Source: Styela clava (taxonomy: Eukaryota > Chordata > Ascidiacea > Stolidobranchia > Styelidae). Taken from it: DNA of 64,000 bases. The first letter of the stretch is position 1. Each line of letters starts with the position of its first letter. The position numbers and the translations under genes are program-made. Shown one piece after another: positions 22,401 to 34,067 of the stretch. The stretch is from the NCBI RefSeq assembly GCF_964204865.1, contig NC_135251.1, positions 22,444,001-22,508,000 of the forward strand, given 5' to 3'. Under the pieces are notes generated by a model that searched no databases, had not been told where the DNA came from, and was given only the letters and a program-made list of their open reading frames with translations.

Positions 22401-25400
22401 ATACCGGTACCGTACAACTTGTCCTGCCTATTGGAAAGATGGCCAACATTTTTGTTCGTAGGCCTATTTCAGTATTTACTAAATAATTTAGTTTTCACCT
22501 CTTGCAGCCTTGGTTCGGTACCGGTAGTTTAAATAACACGTCAGCATGCCTTCAGTAAATGCGGCGCGGCGGTGTGACTCAACGGGCTAAGCGTTAGGAA
22601 TACGCTCGCCACCGCACCTCTAATTACTCTGCGTGGGTTCGCAGGTTCGAATCTCACGCAGGGATGATTATGTGCGAGAGGATTGCTGGACTCCTCGCCG
22701 TCGTTGGGTGGTTCTCGTAACCGCTGGTCGGTTACGGCTTCCTCCACCATCAAGTCCATGCTTCCGAAAACAAAAACAATATAACTAATCCCAGACCCGA
22801 CTTGGAATGGTAACCGGACGAGAGGCCGTGGTTCGACATATGGATAAGCCGTCTTATCGGCTTTCCTCTCCCCCGGGATAAATATGTAAATCCTATCCTA
22901 TCCTATCCTAAATGATTGCTAGCTGTACAGGTATAAATGCGTAAAACCAGTAAACAAACGTGATAGAAATGGTACGGGTTATAGATTGTCAATGTTAAAC
23001 GCTCCCAGTACCGGACGGACACGGACCCAAAGCGACATTAGGGCCGCATTTGCAGCGCATATCCACAGAGCACGGCGCGTTGGCAGAATCTCATGGTCTA
23101 GTGAGAATGACGTCATCGGAAACACCGCGCTTATTAAAATTTTAATGAACGATTATCAAAAATCTTGACCATGTTTATCATGATAAAAATATCAAAAAAG
23201 ATGTAAAGTATATTCAATCCTCAAAACTGCTCACGTATACAATGAAAGATATCTAGAAAATTACAAAAAATGCAAATTTCTGCTCTGGTGATCACATTTC
23301 CCATAAGAGCTAATGTTAAAAAAAATTTTTTTACATCACTTTTATTTTTTGCGCTTAGGATGGGTTTTTAATGAATAAGGTCTATTTATCAATGCCACGA
23401 CGAGCGTATTCTCTCGTTTGATTATACTTGCGCTTGCCTCGCGACGAAGACTTGTTATTGCACCGTTTTTAACATTATTCGACTTTACTACCTATAGTCA
23501 GCATTTTATAATAATTATTGATGCCGACTTATTGACGTTATTCCGATTACCATGCTTCATTTTACATTAAATCATTTCGCGGCCTAAATGTTGTAACATC
23601 ATTAGCAACAAATTTAGATCAAATATTAATTGTTTGCGCATAATTTAAATACCGTACTTATATGGCTTTTCCGAAAATACAAAGTTATATCGCAAAAAAA
23701 TGCATATTGTGACATTTATTTTGCACTCACGAAAAAATTAACTTATTTTCCTAACTCAAGTCGACGATCCTATCGGCCAAGATTGACACAACTTTGGTCG
23801 AGTGTCGGTGGTTTTCAAGAATCAAAATAAGTTGCCGCATATGGTAAAGACAGTTAATCATACTTGGCCGAAATATTGCGAGGCATTGTGGAAAATATAT
23901 TGAGCAAGGACAAGTCCGGACTGATATAAAAGGATAAAACCGGTGACAGAACATCAAGGTTTTGTAATTGAAAATGGTTCTCGCACAGAATAAACACACT
24001 GGCACATACTTGATATTTGATAGTAGTTAAATTGAGAATATTGAACTGTTGAAAACAAAAAAACGATCGTCGAAATTCTTAAATCTCGTTGCCTTGGTTA
24101 AATATAATCCAATGCTCAGGACATTTTCAATTAAATACTGCACAAAGATAGTTATACATTAAACATTTAGGCTACAATTTAGCTTTTTTTTTAAATTTCA
24201 ATCATGCATTGTGGTGGAGAAATCCCACTATTTAAATACGGGTAACTATAAAAATAGAATGGGATTCTGGATTCGATTTAAGTATTCTAAAACAGTGGTT
24301 CCCAACCGCCGGTCCGCGGACCGTCAACGGTCCGCAAAGGATTTTTACCGGATCGCGGGAAATCCCGTCACATTGTTGTTTCTCTGCCGTCTCAATCGCT
24401 TTACCGATGCCGAAAAGACGAAGTTGCGTTGGTTCATTACGCAATTTCTCTTCCGTCGTCATATTGCTGTTTGATAAGCGTGACATTAATTATCACGGTG
24501 ACGTATTGGCAAGAGAGAGAAAAGTGAGAAAAACGGCTGCAAATATCGAAGCTCTAACTTCTTCTACTTTTTAAACTTTCACTTTTTACAATCGAAGGAA
24601 TTGACTGCTTTGAAGAGAGCTCGTTTCAATTGCGAAAGCTCTCGACCAATAATTACGACTTTACGTAATTCGTAACTTCGCTTCCGTAACTCGAAATAAT
24701 TCCGTAAATCTGTAAATTACGTGCAAGCCTAGTGCCATAATTAAGTGGGGATTGCAAAGTTCATTTATTCAAGCTTGAATATTAAATATATTACTACAAA
24801 TACCACAAATTTTTTTGTAAATTTACCTGGAGTCTCCGACTTCTCGTTATTTGATTCTTCTTGATTTTCAATTTTACGGTCATTTCGTGCAATTAGTCCA
24901 TACAATGTAATGATAAACGCGCAAAGATAATAAATTCCGGTAAAGAAAAAACTCCAATTACTTGCAGTGTAGGCAGCATCTTCTTTCGCAAACGCCCAGC
25001 TTGCTATTAGCCAGCCCCAGTGATAAAACATGGTGAAAGCACGATATAAAACAAAGTATAATTTCTTCTTCGACCACTTTAAAATACAAAATAATAGATT
25101 CTTGGTGTAAGAAAGCTTTTTATCTGAGATTGTATAATGCTATTTCCACATATATATTAAAAGCGTAGTATATCAATGCTAATCATCACATGCATTATAT
25201 TTTATTTTAAAATTTCACTTCAAGAATGAGAATTATGTAAATGTCACCATTTTGAAGTTATAATAATGAAAATAAGCAATGGAGCAATGAATGTCATGAC
25301 CACTGGGATAAATTCAAAAGCATACTGACTTACTTGGAATTCATAAAAATTGTTTTCGTGCGCGCTTTCGAGTCGTAGATGCTTTAGTTGAAATTCGTAT

Positions 25401-25417
25401 CCACAGCTTGTTGCCAT
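19443..25417 (-). CDS. Rolling-stone-like multi-pass membrane protein, gene 1
   Basis: Exons (minus strand) are 25334-25417, 24827-25076 and 19443-19927. All borders are GT/AG, with phases 0 and 1, and they join into 819 bases, a 272-residue protein. It starts MATSCGYEFQLKHLR. Likely membrane segments lie near residues 34-56, 67-90, 120-143, 160-182, 188-207 and 215-240. Family marks include WFFHVQAMNFVLFVTVLYW, GIMLLIDIFVVSIPTRWIQF and IYGFLDFVNSPG, which fit the Rolling stone family (Drosophila rost, implicated in myoblast fusion). A biochemical activity is not established for the family. The tail ends in a basic cluster, GKKKRRPRQF. Intron 2 (about 4.9 kb) contains a 2.8 kb transposon, a hAT element and a SINE; intron 1 is short. 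The other copy lies at 50860-52232 with the same exon plan. Confidence 0.88.
21112..21593. mobile_element. hAT-like MITE nested in the 2.8 kb transposon
   Basis: Ends are CAGGGCTGGATTTA and TAAATCCAGCCCTG, a perfect 14-base inverted repeat. It is flanked by GTGATGTT (21104-21111) and GTGATGGT (21594-21601), a 7/8 matching target duplication. 482 bp, non-coding; includes a short AT run. Confidence 0.87.
22561..22910 (+). repeat. tRNA-derived SINE
   Basis: It opens with a tRNA-like head carrying an A-box-like TGACTCAACGGGCTAAGCG (about 22575-22593) and a good B box GGTTCGAATCT (22644-22654), the internal RNA polymerase III promoter. A unique body of about 230 bases follows (TTGGGTGGTTCTCGTAACC; CCATCAAGTCCATGC; CTCTCCCCCGGGATAAATA). 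It ends with a pentamer tail, TCCTA repeated four times (22891-22910). AAATG lies on both sides and may be a short target duplication. Its GC content stands out against the host. The 72-codon minus-strand frame across it is a chance frame. A reverse transcriptase from a LINE would mobilise it. Confidence 0.88.
23385..24292. other. Intron sequence without identified elements
   Basis: This lies within intron 2 of the first Rolling-stone gene. I see no repeats with ends and no coding exon. Confidence 0.35.
24293..24420 (+). repeat. hAT-like terminus, partner end not found
   Basis: CAGTGGTTCCCAACCGCC followed by the palindrome GGTCCGCGGACC and another GGTCCGC copy is a typical hAT end (TIR CAGTGGTTCCCAACC). 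No matching right end or target duplication is visible before the next exon at 24827, so the element is truncated or too diverged. Confidence 0.5.
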
Positions 25418-27632
25418 TTCAAAACGTAAAAAGTTTTTACTTAGGCCTACTTACTGAATAAATTTCATATGTTGTTTGCTGAATAAGTTTAAAGACTAGA
25501 ATAAGAAGATGTTTTGTTTTCATTTCATGGCTTAAAACACCAAAACACATTTTAGAACTAATTTTTCGATAATCAGGTAATAGCAAACCCGCAAGAATTT
25601 CACAAACCGCGCTTTTGGTCTGTTTTATTCCTTCCACGATGGATTTGAGAAATGTACTTGACGTAATTCGAATTTTTGAGTTTTCACACCTAAGCATACC
25701 AATTGGCATATATTATATATTTGTGTTATATATATTATATATATATATATATATTAGCAAAAAATTAAATAATACTAAAATAATGATTGATGTTTCTAAC
25801 CAACTCGAATTGAATTAAAGTTCGGAATTAGTTATTTCCTTGCTACATTTTCCTTCTTATGCTTGAATTAAAATATATATTTTTTAACTCGAACTTCGCA
25901 GCAATTGTCTCTTTTCATATTTGCTACGCATAGCGATATTAGGGCGCGTTATGTAAAGCAGTTTGTCAAAATATATCGAGTTTTAAACATGCGTGATTAT
26001 CTCCACCCATCTCCATGACAATATTGAATAACCACAGCCCTATATTATTGCCAAAGGCGTGTATCAAATATCAGTGTCTAATGAACCCAGATTGCCTTGA
26101 AGTAAGCCGCAGATTCTTCAAGAATCCTTTCATCCAAATGTTTTACAAGATACTGCATAGCTTTTGACCCTTAGGCATATTTTTAGCTTCATTAGACCAA
26201 TGAAATAAAATGCTATATGGCATCATATATGTTTACCTCATGTTAGGTGTGTCCAGATAAGTGTGTAAAAACAGTCTGTTTCAAAATATGGCGACTAAAA
26301 AACTGATGAGAAACTGCATAATTTGGGGTAGAAGGAATAAAAACACACCGCAAACCCAGCGCTCTATTTTCGCGCCTGTATAAACCCAAATCAAAAAATA
26401 GCCTCCATAAAACGTTACTTACAGTTTATTTTGCCACTACCTTAGTAATGGTATAACAAACATTGAACATCAAGTAACACATTCTATGATGTCTTATAAT
26501 GTTATATTCCATACCTTTTCAGTCTGTTCCATTGCAATTTCAAACAATACTGATTCAGCAATATAACTATAAGGGTTCGGTTTAACAACTAGTGCTTAAA
26601 ACCACGAAAACGAGTCAAACTCATTCTTCTTCATGCTTGAAAATCTGTCTAAGTGAAAAGGTGTCTGAACGGCTTGAATTTCAATTGTACGTCATTGTTT
26701 ATTTTTTACTGATTATGCGCTGCTACGCAGCTAAAAACGATAGGATTAGCAACGCGACATACATACGCAGCCAAAATATACATTCAAAACCAACTCTCAT
26801 ATATAAAGTTAATGTCATATACGCCTAAAACCATTTTAAGTGATGCCACACTTACAGTCAATCGATTTTAAATATATATACTTTATGTAGAGCTGTACAA
26901 TACGGTTGAGTCTACATGTTGTGTGCATGAAGATACATCACTCGTTCACAGAGATTGAATACACAGAGGAAGTCGTAATTTTTTTGAGTCATAATGCCAC
27001 TTAAAGTTCAGGGCAAACCATCATTACCCACGTTACATTTTGTTTAATTTATAAAGCTTAGCCATATAAATTTTGTATGGTAAAGCAAATCTCGATGACG
27101 AAATGCAGTAGTGCTATTTCTCCTAGAGAAACTCTAAGAGGGATATTGATTGATCGAGAGAGCAGCGCTCAAGTATATGGACATGAAAAGCAAAGATTTT
27201 TTTAACCAGAATGATCCCAAATATCATAACCTGAACAAAGCTAGAACTGTGGGACATGTACGGTAGCTTACAGTATCAGGTTACCGATACCCGGACTGTC
27301 CTAGTTTTTACTGGTCCTGTGAGTTGGTGATACATGCTTTGAGTCTCAACGTGTATTGTGGTACCAAAAGATCGCAGTCGCAATGGTATTATCGAACATT
27401 TTACAGTACCAGCACCGTAGACTGCCGTGACAAAATTTCGACTTTCGCTAAGCTGACACGAGGTCGCGGAACCGCTACAAATAATTTCTAATTTTGTTGA
27501 CATCATACCACAAAACGTCAAATAGACTGACGAATCACACAGAGCCTACAGGAAGTTTGAAATTATTGAAAGTAATAGCCTTCTAGCGACAGCAGGAATA
27601 TTTAACCACTGAAGATTTCAAAGCAATTGGTC
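25418..27632. other. Intergenic, upstream of the first Rolling-stone gene
   Basis: No gene is supported. There is an AT run near 25730-25756 and a cluster of GTACCGG-like motifs near 27260-27420. The promoter of the first Rolling-stone gene should lie at the left edge, but no box is clear. Confidence 0.35.
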
Positions 27633-27640
27633 CTGTAGTT

Positions 27641-28291
27641 CAGGGGTGCACAACACGGGCAAGCGTGCCAAATTTGGCACGCCATACGCTCGAACGTGGC
27701 GCGCGGATGATATACATTAAAACATCACGTTTATATCAAAATCAGAAGATTTCCTCGTTTACCTCGTGATATTGGCCAATCAGCAAGATGCATAAAGTGA
27801 CGTAACATCGCTTCCGCTCAGAGACTTTTTTCGCTCAGACAGATTTTAAGACGTGGTCGTAAACATTACCTCGTTTTCGCGTTTTTGAATTCTATTCGTT
27901 AGTTTTCAGTTGTGTTTTGAATATGTAAATATATATCAAATAATTCAATGATCACTTTGTCTTCTTAGAAGTTTCAGTTAATTGCGGTTATCAAAAATTA
28001 ATGTAGATCTAGCTGTGATAGACTAGGCTAAAATTCATTATTTTTAAAAAACAGATTGTTGAATGCTATAAATCAGAATGATGGATTGAAACAAATATCC
28101 CATTTTACAGGCGCCAACTCGCGAAACCACTCTTAAAATAAGCACCGAAAATTTTACAAAGGTAAAGTATAGGGAGAATTTTACGGCGGTCAAAGGTCGG
28201 GAAAAGGTCCATACCAACGATTGTGCGTGGCACGCGACAAGAATATTTGGAAAAATTTGGCACGTGTCCTCATTTGAGTTGTGCACCCCTG
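27641..28291. mobile_element. Complete hAT-like MITE of family N, 651 bp
   Basis: Ends are CAGGGGTGCACAAC and GTTGTGCACCCCTG, a perfect 14-base inverted repeat. The flanking 8-base duplication is perfect: CTGTAGTT (27633-27640 and 28292-28299). It is the reference copy for the family at 8536-11335, 12133-12400 and 18590-18700. Near both ends it has TTTGGCACG or CGTGGCACGCG motifs of subterminal-repeat type. Non-coding. Confidence 0.92.
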
Positions 28292-28299
28292 CTGTAGTT

Positions 28300-29152
28300 A
28301 ACGAGTAAAACGCCAAGAATGTTGCATCGGCGAATGCGTGAATGTATTCACATGTACTTTAATCCCTAGGGCCTAGGACTCCGGTTCGTGCAGAGATTAA
28401 GATTCTCAAGAAGCCCGCTGTAAAGTCTCTGATCCTTGTTTTGTCTGTATATTATAAAGTTCATTTAAAACGATGTAAGATACAAAACGACAGGATGAAA
28501 CGGTAAAACAACTTAACTTCAATTTAGATAAAATCTTGAGGAATCAGGTAGAATCATGCGTTTGCGTTTGAGATGTATGTCTTGCCGTAACAAAAAGTAG
28601 AGTGTCACCGATTTTTAGAGTCTAACTTGGTCAGCGTAGCGACGCGAGACATCGGCCAATCACCGGGCGACATCATTAGGTTTCGCTATTAATATATCTA
28701 AATTTTCAAGTCGTGCATATTTTTGTTAACGTATCTAACATAAATGCTTCTCAATTACAATTGAACAGCCCTATAAAGTCTTCCATTGGAACCAATTTTT
28801 AATATTCAAAACAATTCGCCAAGGAGGCCAAATGAACGCAAAGTTTCCGCTAAGCAAAATAACTTTCAAGTTACGAATTGCTTGTAGCAAACGACGTTTG
28901 GTGGCGTTGTGAGCCAAGAAAAAATGCAAGCATAAATCTTCAATATGTTTAATATTTTTATAATAATATTTATATACTAATAAATATATATAAAAAAAAT
29001 CTTTAATATGTGTGTGGGCCCAGTAACGAAAGCTACACGTTTTGATTTTGCGTGGGAGCGTGTAAACTAAGTGTCATGTTGGCGTAGTGAAGGAATATAT
29101 TGATTAGCAAAAATGTATATAGGCTATATATGCTAAGGAATACAGTCAAAAG
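28300..29152. other. Intergenic, no gene seen
   Basis: AT-rich sequence without recognisable frames or element ends. Confidence 0.35.
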
Positions 29153-29390
29153 AGTACTCCCGTAGTATGTGAACCAAGATAGGGGATGCCGGAACGTAGA
29201 ATGTGTACCAGGTTTGGGTTAAGCCATAATTTCAGGTACAAATCCTACGGGAGTCACTTGGCTATAGTACCCGAACTCGTAATAGAACTAAAAAAAGGAA
29301 AATTGGAATGAAATTATGGCCTATCCCTAACCTGGTACACATACTGCGTTTCGGTGTCCGCAATCTTGGTTCACATAGTACGGGAGTACC
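29153..29390. mobile_element. Short MITE (family M), copy 2
   Basis: About 238 bp. The inverted ends read GTACTCCCGTAGTATGTGAA and TTCACATAGTACGGGAGTAC. The interior holds GGTTTGGGTTAAGCCATAAT and, inverted, ATTATGGCCTATCCCTAACC, so much of the element is palindromic. Relatives lie at 6018, 31064 and 62312. No clean target duplication could be read here. Confidence 0.85.
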
Positions 29391-29787
29391 AAAATACAAC
29401 GCTGATCGATGTCATAATAATTCCTATAGCTAGCGAAATTGTGTCATGCGCATAAAGTTATAAATCTTATGTATAGCTCGCATTATTATTTCCAAACTTC
29501 AACAACAGCACATCAACAATAAATTTTAGTTGTGAGACGTCTGCTTTACATTTTTTAGGATTTGGTATAAGTGTCGCTTACAATCAATCTTCCGAATCGT
29601 GATGGCATGTGAATTAAGTCGCAATAATTTGATCGGAGCAAAACCCTGCTCAGTAAAAACGAAATAAGAGAGAGGTAATTTCAAGCGAGTAATACTCAAT
29701 GTTGCGGTCACTTGGAAACAATTCCAAAAAACAATGGTTTATAATTTTACCTTAATCTTTCTATCTATCAACCACAATCAGCTAAAA

Positions 29788-30184
29788 CAGGGGTGGCCAA
29801 CACGTTGATTGCCACGTCTGGTGTTGGTGAACTTAATAACATACCCCAAAAAATTGCCTCGAACCAGTTTCATGCAGCGCATGTTGTATGTTTTTAAACA
29901 GAACGAATACAGTACTGTACATGCGCAAAATACGATATACACATACAGTAATTCAGTCTGGGCTCGCCATTGTCAAGATCGTGTGCCTTCGACTGACAAA
30001 CGATCCTCCAATAATTATCTTCCGCAGTACGCGAAAGCATTTTTTTGTATGCGTGTGAGTACTCATCTGTATACTCATATGTATACGATCAGTCGAGCGC
30101 GAGCTATTTCGAAGATTTTAGTCAATCGCGAACTATTTTGAAGATTTTAGTCGACCGCGGTCGAAAGCAGGTTGGCCACCCCTA
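29788..30184. mobile_element. hAT-like MITE, 397 bp
   Basis: The left end is CAGGGGTGGCCAAC and the right end GTTGGCCACCCCTA, with the last base diverged. The flanks are AGCTAAAA (29780-29787) and AGCTAGAA (30185-30192), 7/8 matching. An open frame on the plus strand (29809-30141) crosses the element but has no recognisable protein content. Confidence 0.85.
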
Positions 30185-30192
30185 AGCTAGAA

Positions 30193-31063
30193 CATTAAAT
30201 CTTTTCAGTGTCAGATATGTCGACGTAAGTCTATTAAAATGTATTTTGTTTATGCAATAATTGCATTGTAGATATTAATTGTTGGTGATAATAAAACATC
30301 ATAGAAGTATTCTTATGGTCTTTACTGTTATATCAAATTAACAGCAATTCCAGTTCGAACACGTAGTCTATATTATTCTTTTATATTATTGGAGTTCAGG
30401 TCGGGAATCTATACCGTATTCAGTTAGTTACTAGCAGATATAACACACGTAACAACAGCCGCCACTCATCCATCATTTTTCGTAATCCAAAATCTATCGG
30501 TAATAAAAACATGTATATATAATACGGCCGTTGTTTTTTCAGGCATGGAATCTTAGACAAAGCGAAGTATACATTTCGCATGCGACGTTGGTTTTCTTTA
30601 GCGTAGGACAATATGCGGGGGATCGCTCAGATTGAAGTTTATTTCATAAAATATTGGATGGATATGTGGTCCCTAGATGTCATTGCAGTTCAGACGTCTT
30701 TTTTATTCAAAACGTGTGTATGTAGTATTAAAGCAAATAATTCAATTCCGCTGCACTTAACTATTCAGATAAGTCAGTATACATACATTACAAACAATGT
30801 GATTACTGAAGCAGCGAGCAAAAAGGGATCATTTTTAATCAGTCTAGCTCTAGAGATTCTAGGAAATGAAATAATATTTGATCAACTATTTCAGATATGC
30901 TGGGAGTTTAAATAGCATAACATTTGGGAGTTTGAATAGCATAACAGACTTGAGGAATATAAATAAGAATATGGAGAAATAGGTTTAGCAATTGCCTTAC
31001 AAAACATAAAGGAGGCTACGATTATTGTCGCCCTCTTATTATCAGCGGGGTTAGTGAATTAAA
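30193..31063. other. Intergenic, no supported gene
   Basis: A 100-codon plus-strand frame (30613-30915) exists but shows no domain, and no splice logic supports it. Otherwise AT-rich sequence. Confidence 0.35.
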
Positions 31064-31277
31064 GCCGTTCGAGAAGAATGTGTGCCAATATGGAGGTAAC
31101 TAATTTTGTTCGCCTACTTTACATCAATTTGCGTAAATGGACGGAAACCTATGGGGAGGGGTTACATTCACTTGGTTAACACAGACAGTCCCCGAACTAA
31201 TAATGGAACTAAAATAAGGAAAATTGGAATAAAATTATTTCCTAACTCTAACCTGGTACACATACTACGGTTGTACC
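31064..31277. mobile_element. Short MITE (family M), copy 3
   Basis: 214 bp, starting GCCGTTCGAGAAGAATGTG and ending CACATACTACGGTTGTACC. The flanks are GAATTAAA (31056-31063) and GAATTGAA (31278-31285), 7/8 matching. The interior parallels copy 1 (CTTTACATCAATTTG; ACACAGACAGTCCC). Confidence 0.83.
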
Positions 31278-31467
31278 GAATTGAAAAAGATAAAAAAATA
31301 ATGAGGTCTCAAATTATTGGTAAATAAATGTAGACATAACACCGAGTTACACTTTATTAAGTAATTATATGATTTTAATACAGACATAAAATTGGTAATC
31401 ATGGCCATGGGCAATTTTATTGTATTAAATAAAAGACAAGAAAATATAATTACAACATAGTTTTGCC

Positions 31468-31674
31468 CTATGGGTAGGAAGTTGGCACATACATTGGATA
31501 GTTCGGGTGAATTCTAAGATATTCAAATTCCATACCTATAAAATAAATCAAATAGATTTCGTCGCTGGAATTATACCACCTTTCTTGAGACAGTTTCACG
31601 GGACGTGCACGGCGCGACGTTAATGGCGTGACCCGATTTTCAATTGCTGAGATCTCTTCAAAAATGTCAGACAT
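31468..31674 (-). CDS. Possible small single-exon gene, 68 residues, unknown function
   Basis: The minus-strand frame starts MSDIFEEISAIENRV in a fair start context (GAAATGT). It has a charged middle (TSRRARPVKLSQERW) and a Tyr/Pro-rich end (HPNYPMYVPTSYP). A minus-strand AATAAA (plus 31415-31420 region) follows about 50 bases past the stop, which fits a short transcript. Alternatively the frame could splice at a good donor inside (TTTATAG followed by GTATGG). I do not recognise a family, and it could be spurious. Confidence 0.3.
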   Translation of the reverse strand: MSDIFEEISAIENRVTPLTSRRARPVKLSQERWYNSSDEIYLIYFIGMEFEYLRIHPNYPMYVPTSYP

Positions 31675-33920
31675 TTCAATTTGGCGGCCTTTCCCATCCT
31701 TAGCTCTCAGTTTTCATTTTCGTATCGAAGTCATCGATGTTACAAAAGACGCTATTCTTACAGCCAATCAGCCTATGACATAAACAAGTCCCGTATGGCA
31801 CTTGGCAATCCTGTGCCAAAGTTTTCGTTTGTCGCTATCTTGGGGTGACAAATATGTGATGCGATAAGTTGCTATGTGTTGAATTTTGTTTCATTTGATG
31901 ATCAATCACTTATATCAGTTACCTCGATCGACGAGTTCTTGTTTATCCAGAATATATTCTTTCTACAGAAGTGCGTGAATCGACTGATATAGATAAATTT
32001 AAATTGAAAATTTGAATTGAAAGCGTATCGACTCAAATGTTCATTCTATGCAAAAAGTGATCATATTTTTAAATATAGCCAAGCATGACAGACATTAAAA
32101 TATGACCATTGTTTAAAATAACATTCGCCTGGCTGTTTTCAACGGTTCCTTTCAATTTTGCTCGCATTGTTATTTGTGTACACAGTTCCGATGGAATTTA
32201 ACAGTTCAAAAACACGAAATTGATTTTCGAAAATTCAAGTAAGGATGAGAGACAATTGGCCACAACGATGAGAAAGACGATGAGCCACAAAAACAAGATA
32301 GTTCATTTTGCGCTGTGTGGTCGGCGCGACGTTACCCCCTGCCTGAATGCATCAATATATTCATCTCATGCTCCAATATTGTGTTAGGACAACTATTTTC
32401 CAATTGTTTTGCTGTGTTTGCTAAATTGATTTCACTTTGATATTACGACAGTACTATTTTCTGTTACATTCTCTTATAGTCTGCACGGATTTGTGTATGC
32501 GTCCTAAAAATCCAATATTAGCAATCCAGTCTCGTATTTATTACTTCATAGCATCAGTTCACCTCACTTCACGATTTAAGTTTGAAGGAATAAATTCTGT
32601 CGTACTAAACCGTGCGGAACACCAACCATTTGGTTGCTTTGACATATACGAACAGATTTATGACGCTATATCTGGGAAAGATTACATTTTGTTGATACTG
32701 TTGGCTGACGCCTTCTATATACGTGTTTGGAATTTTAAAAAATGGTTAACATACGACGGGGGGAAAAGTTACTCGTAAGGTGCGTCATTTTATGTGGTAT
32801 AATGCTTTATCCAGTCATTAAAGAATATTTAGAACTTGATTAGTCAAGTTGAAATTAGTAAAATATAACGTTTTATGTTTTGAGAAGTTTGTTATAATCT
32901 ACTATGTTTCAATAAAGATATCATCATGAGATTAGCAGCAGAATCTTAGTAGAAAGTATGGAATATACAGCTGAGTTCTGATTTGACCGAGCAGGAGATG
33001 TAACAATTTGACAGGAGTTGGAACTCTAGTATAATAACCATTAACCATTTTCATATTGCGAATTTTGCAGGATTGTTCTCTCTCGGCTACACTAATTTTA
33101 TTATTGACCAGTTAACTAGCGACTATTCTTTCTTTGACAGAATTTAAGAGTAATTAAACGATATAAATTGTGTTAGTTTTGACATAAGATCCAGTAATAT
33201 GGTCTCCACATTCACCTCCAATAGAAGAGCAATTTTCTTTGTTCTCTTTTTAATGATATCGTTTACAGTATATGTCACAAGATTCTTGGGATACAAGTGA
33301 ATGAAAGGAATAAATTTGACTGATTTTACTGTCACTACCAACAACGACGAAATGTATTTTACCACTATAAACTGACTAAATTGCTTGAAATTTGATCCAC
33401 CCATTGTTTTGAAATTTTTAATACACATGAATATTTTTAAAATATGAACGATCTAATTTAGTTGTAGCGTCCACCACACGAACGAGTGTAATTCCGTCGG
33501 TGCTCCTTCGGTCGTACCAATTGCATTTACGTCTCCAAAACGTACCATATATTCAGTATCACTCAAAAACACTAAATGCTGAATATTGCTTTGGACGTAC
33601 AGAATTCGAATGCAAAAATGGTAGACAAAGAAAGACTAGTAGCAACTGGGCCAATTGTAGAGGAGCATTTTATCTCTAAAATTTCTCCAAAAAGTCTAAT
33701 TTTACGATTGTTTGAACTGGCTTAAATCGTCACAAAGTTAAAAAAAACGTTTAAAAAGTTGTTTTGGTTATCAAATTTAGTGTTTAATACATTTCAATTT
33801 ACAATTATGAGAATTTAATATTGTCAAACCAGTCAATGAATCATATGATCAGAACGACTGGCTTCATTTGCTACCTTTAGTTAAAATTAAATATTCAACA
33901 AATATATTTTACAAACTAAG
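31675..33920. other. Intergenic, upstream of the FUT8-like gene
   Basis: It contains two open frames without recognisable content: 113 codons at 32437-32778, and about 49 codons starting MLNIALDVQNSNAK near 33574. Either might hold an unrecognised 5' exon of the downstream gene, but no membrane-anchor plus donor combination is convincing. Confidence 0.3.
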
Positions 33921-34067
33921 AATCAACTTTCAAAATATGGAGAAGGATGCTGTACAAACGATGCAAAAGCATTTTAAAGATTACTGGACATCAATTTCTT
34001 TTACCACATTAAAAAACGCGACAGAAGAAGGGGAAAAAGATGCATCGGTACTTCAGGACGTGTACAA
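33921..34067 (+). CDS. FUT8-like 5' exon, duplicate A
   Basis: A 147-base exon between AG (33919-33920) and donor GTAAGA, phase 2 on both sides. The reading is INFQNMEKDAVQ then KHFKDYWTSISF and EEGEKDASVLQDVYK. It parallels the exon at 36291-36437 residue by residue (KRFKEYWKSISS; EEGKKDALALQDGFK), and the flanking intron DNA is similar too. In known FUT8 this corresponds to the stem or coiled-coil region around ELWFFLQSELKKL. Because it is symmetric it could be an extra exon of the same gene. However, the ATG exon at 35679 lies between the two and has an in-frame stop before it, so A may belong to an alternative 5' end or a relic copy. Confidence 0.65.

Larger units (their letters stand above)
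20569..23382. mobile_element. 2.8 kb DNA transposon with about 325-base terminal inverted repeats
   Basis: The arms 20569-20894 and 23059-23382 are inverted copies of each other. The outer ends are GACCTTATTCATTAAAAACC and its complement, and the inner limit is at GTGCTCTGTGG. TA flanks both ends (20567-20568 and 23383-23384). A third copy of the outer 150 bases lies at 61436-61591. The interior holds a hAT element (21112-21593), a SINE (22561-22910) and AT microsatellites, but no transposase frame. It sits inside intron 2 of the first Rolling-stone gene. Confidence 0.88.

Noticed and set aside
22541-22759. 72-codon minus-strand frame
   Set aside because: It lies across the tRNA-like head of the SINE and is a chance frame in GC-rich repeat DNA.
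24765-24826. C-terminal tail KFTKKFVVFVVIYLIFKLE after exon 2 of Rolling-stone gene 1
   Set aside because: It is read-through past the donor CCAG|GTAAAT. The paralogue uses the donor at the same position.
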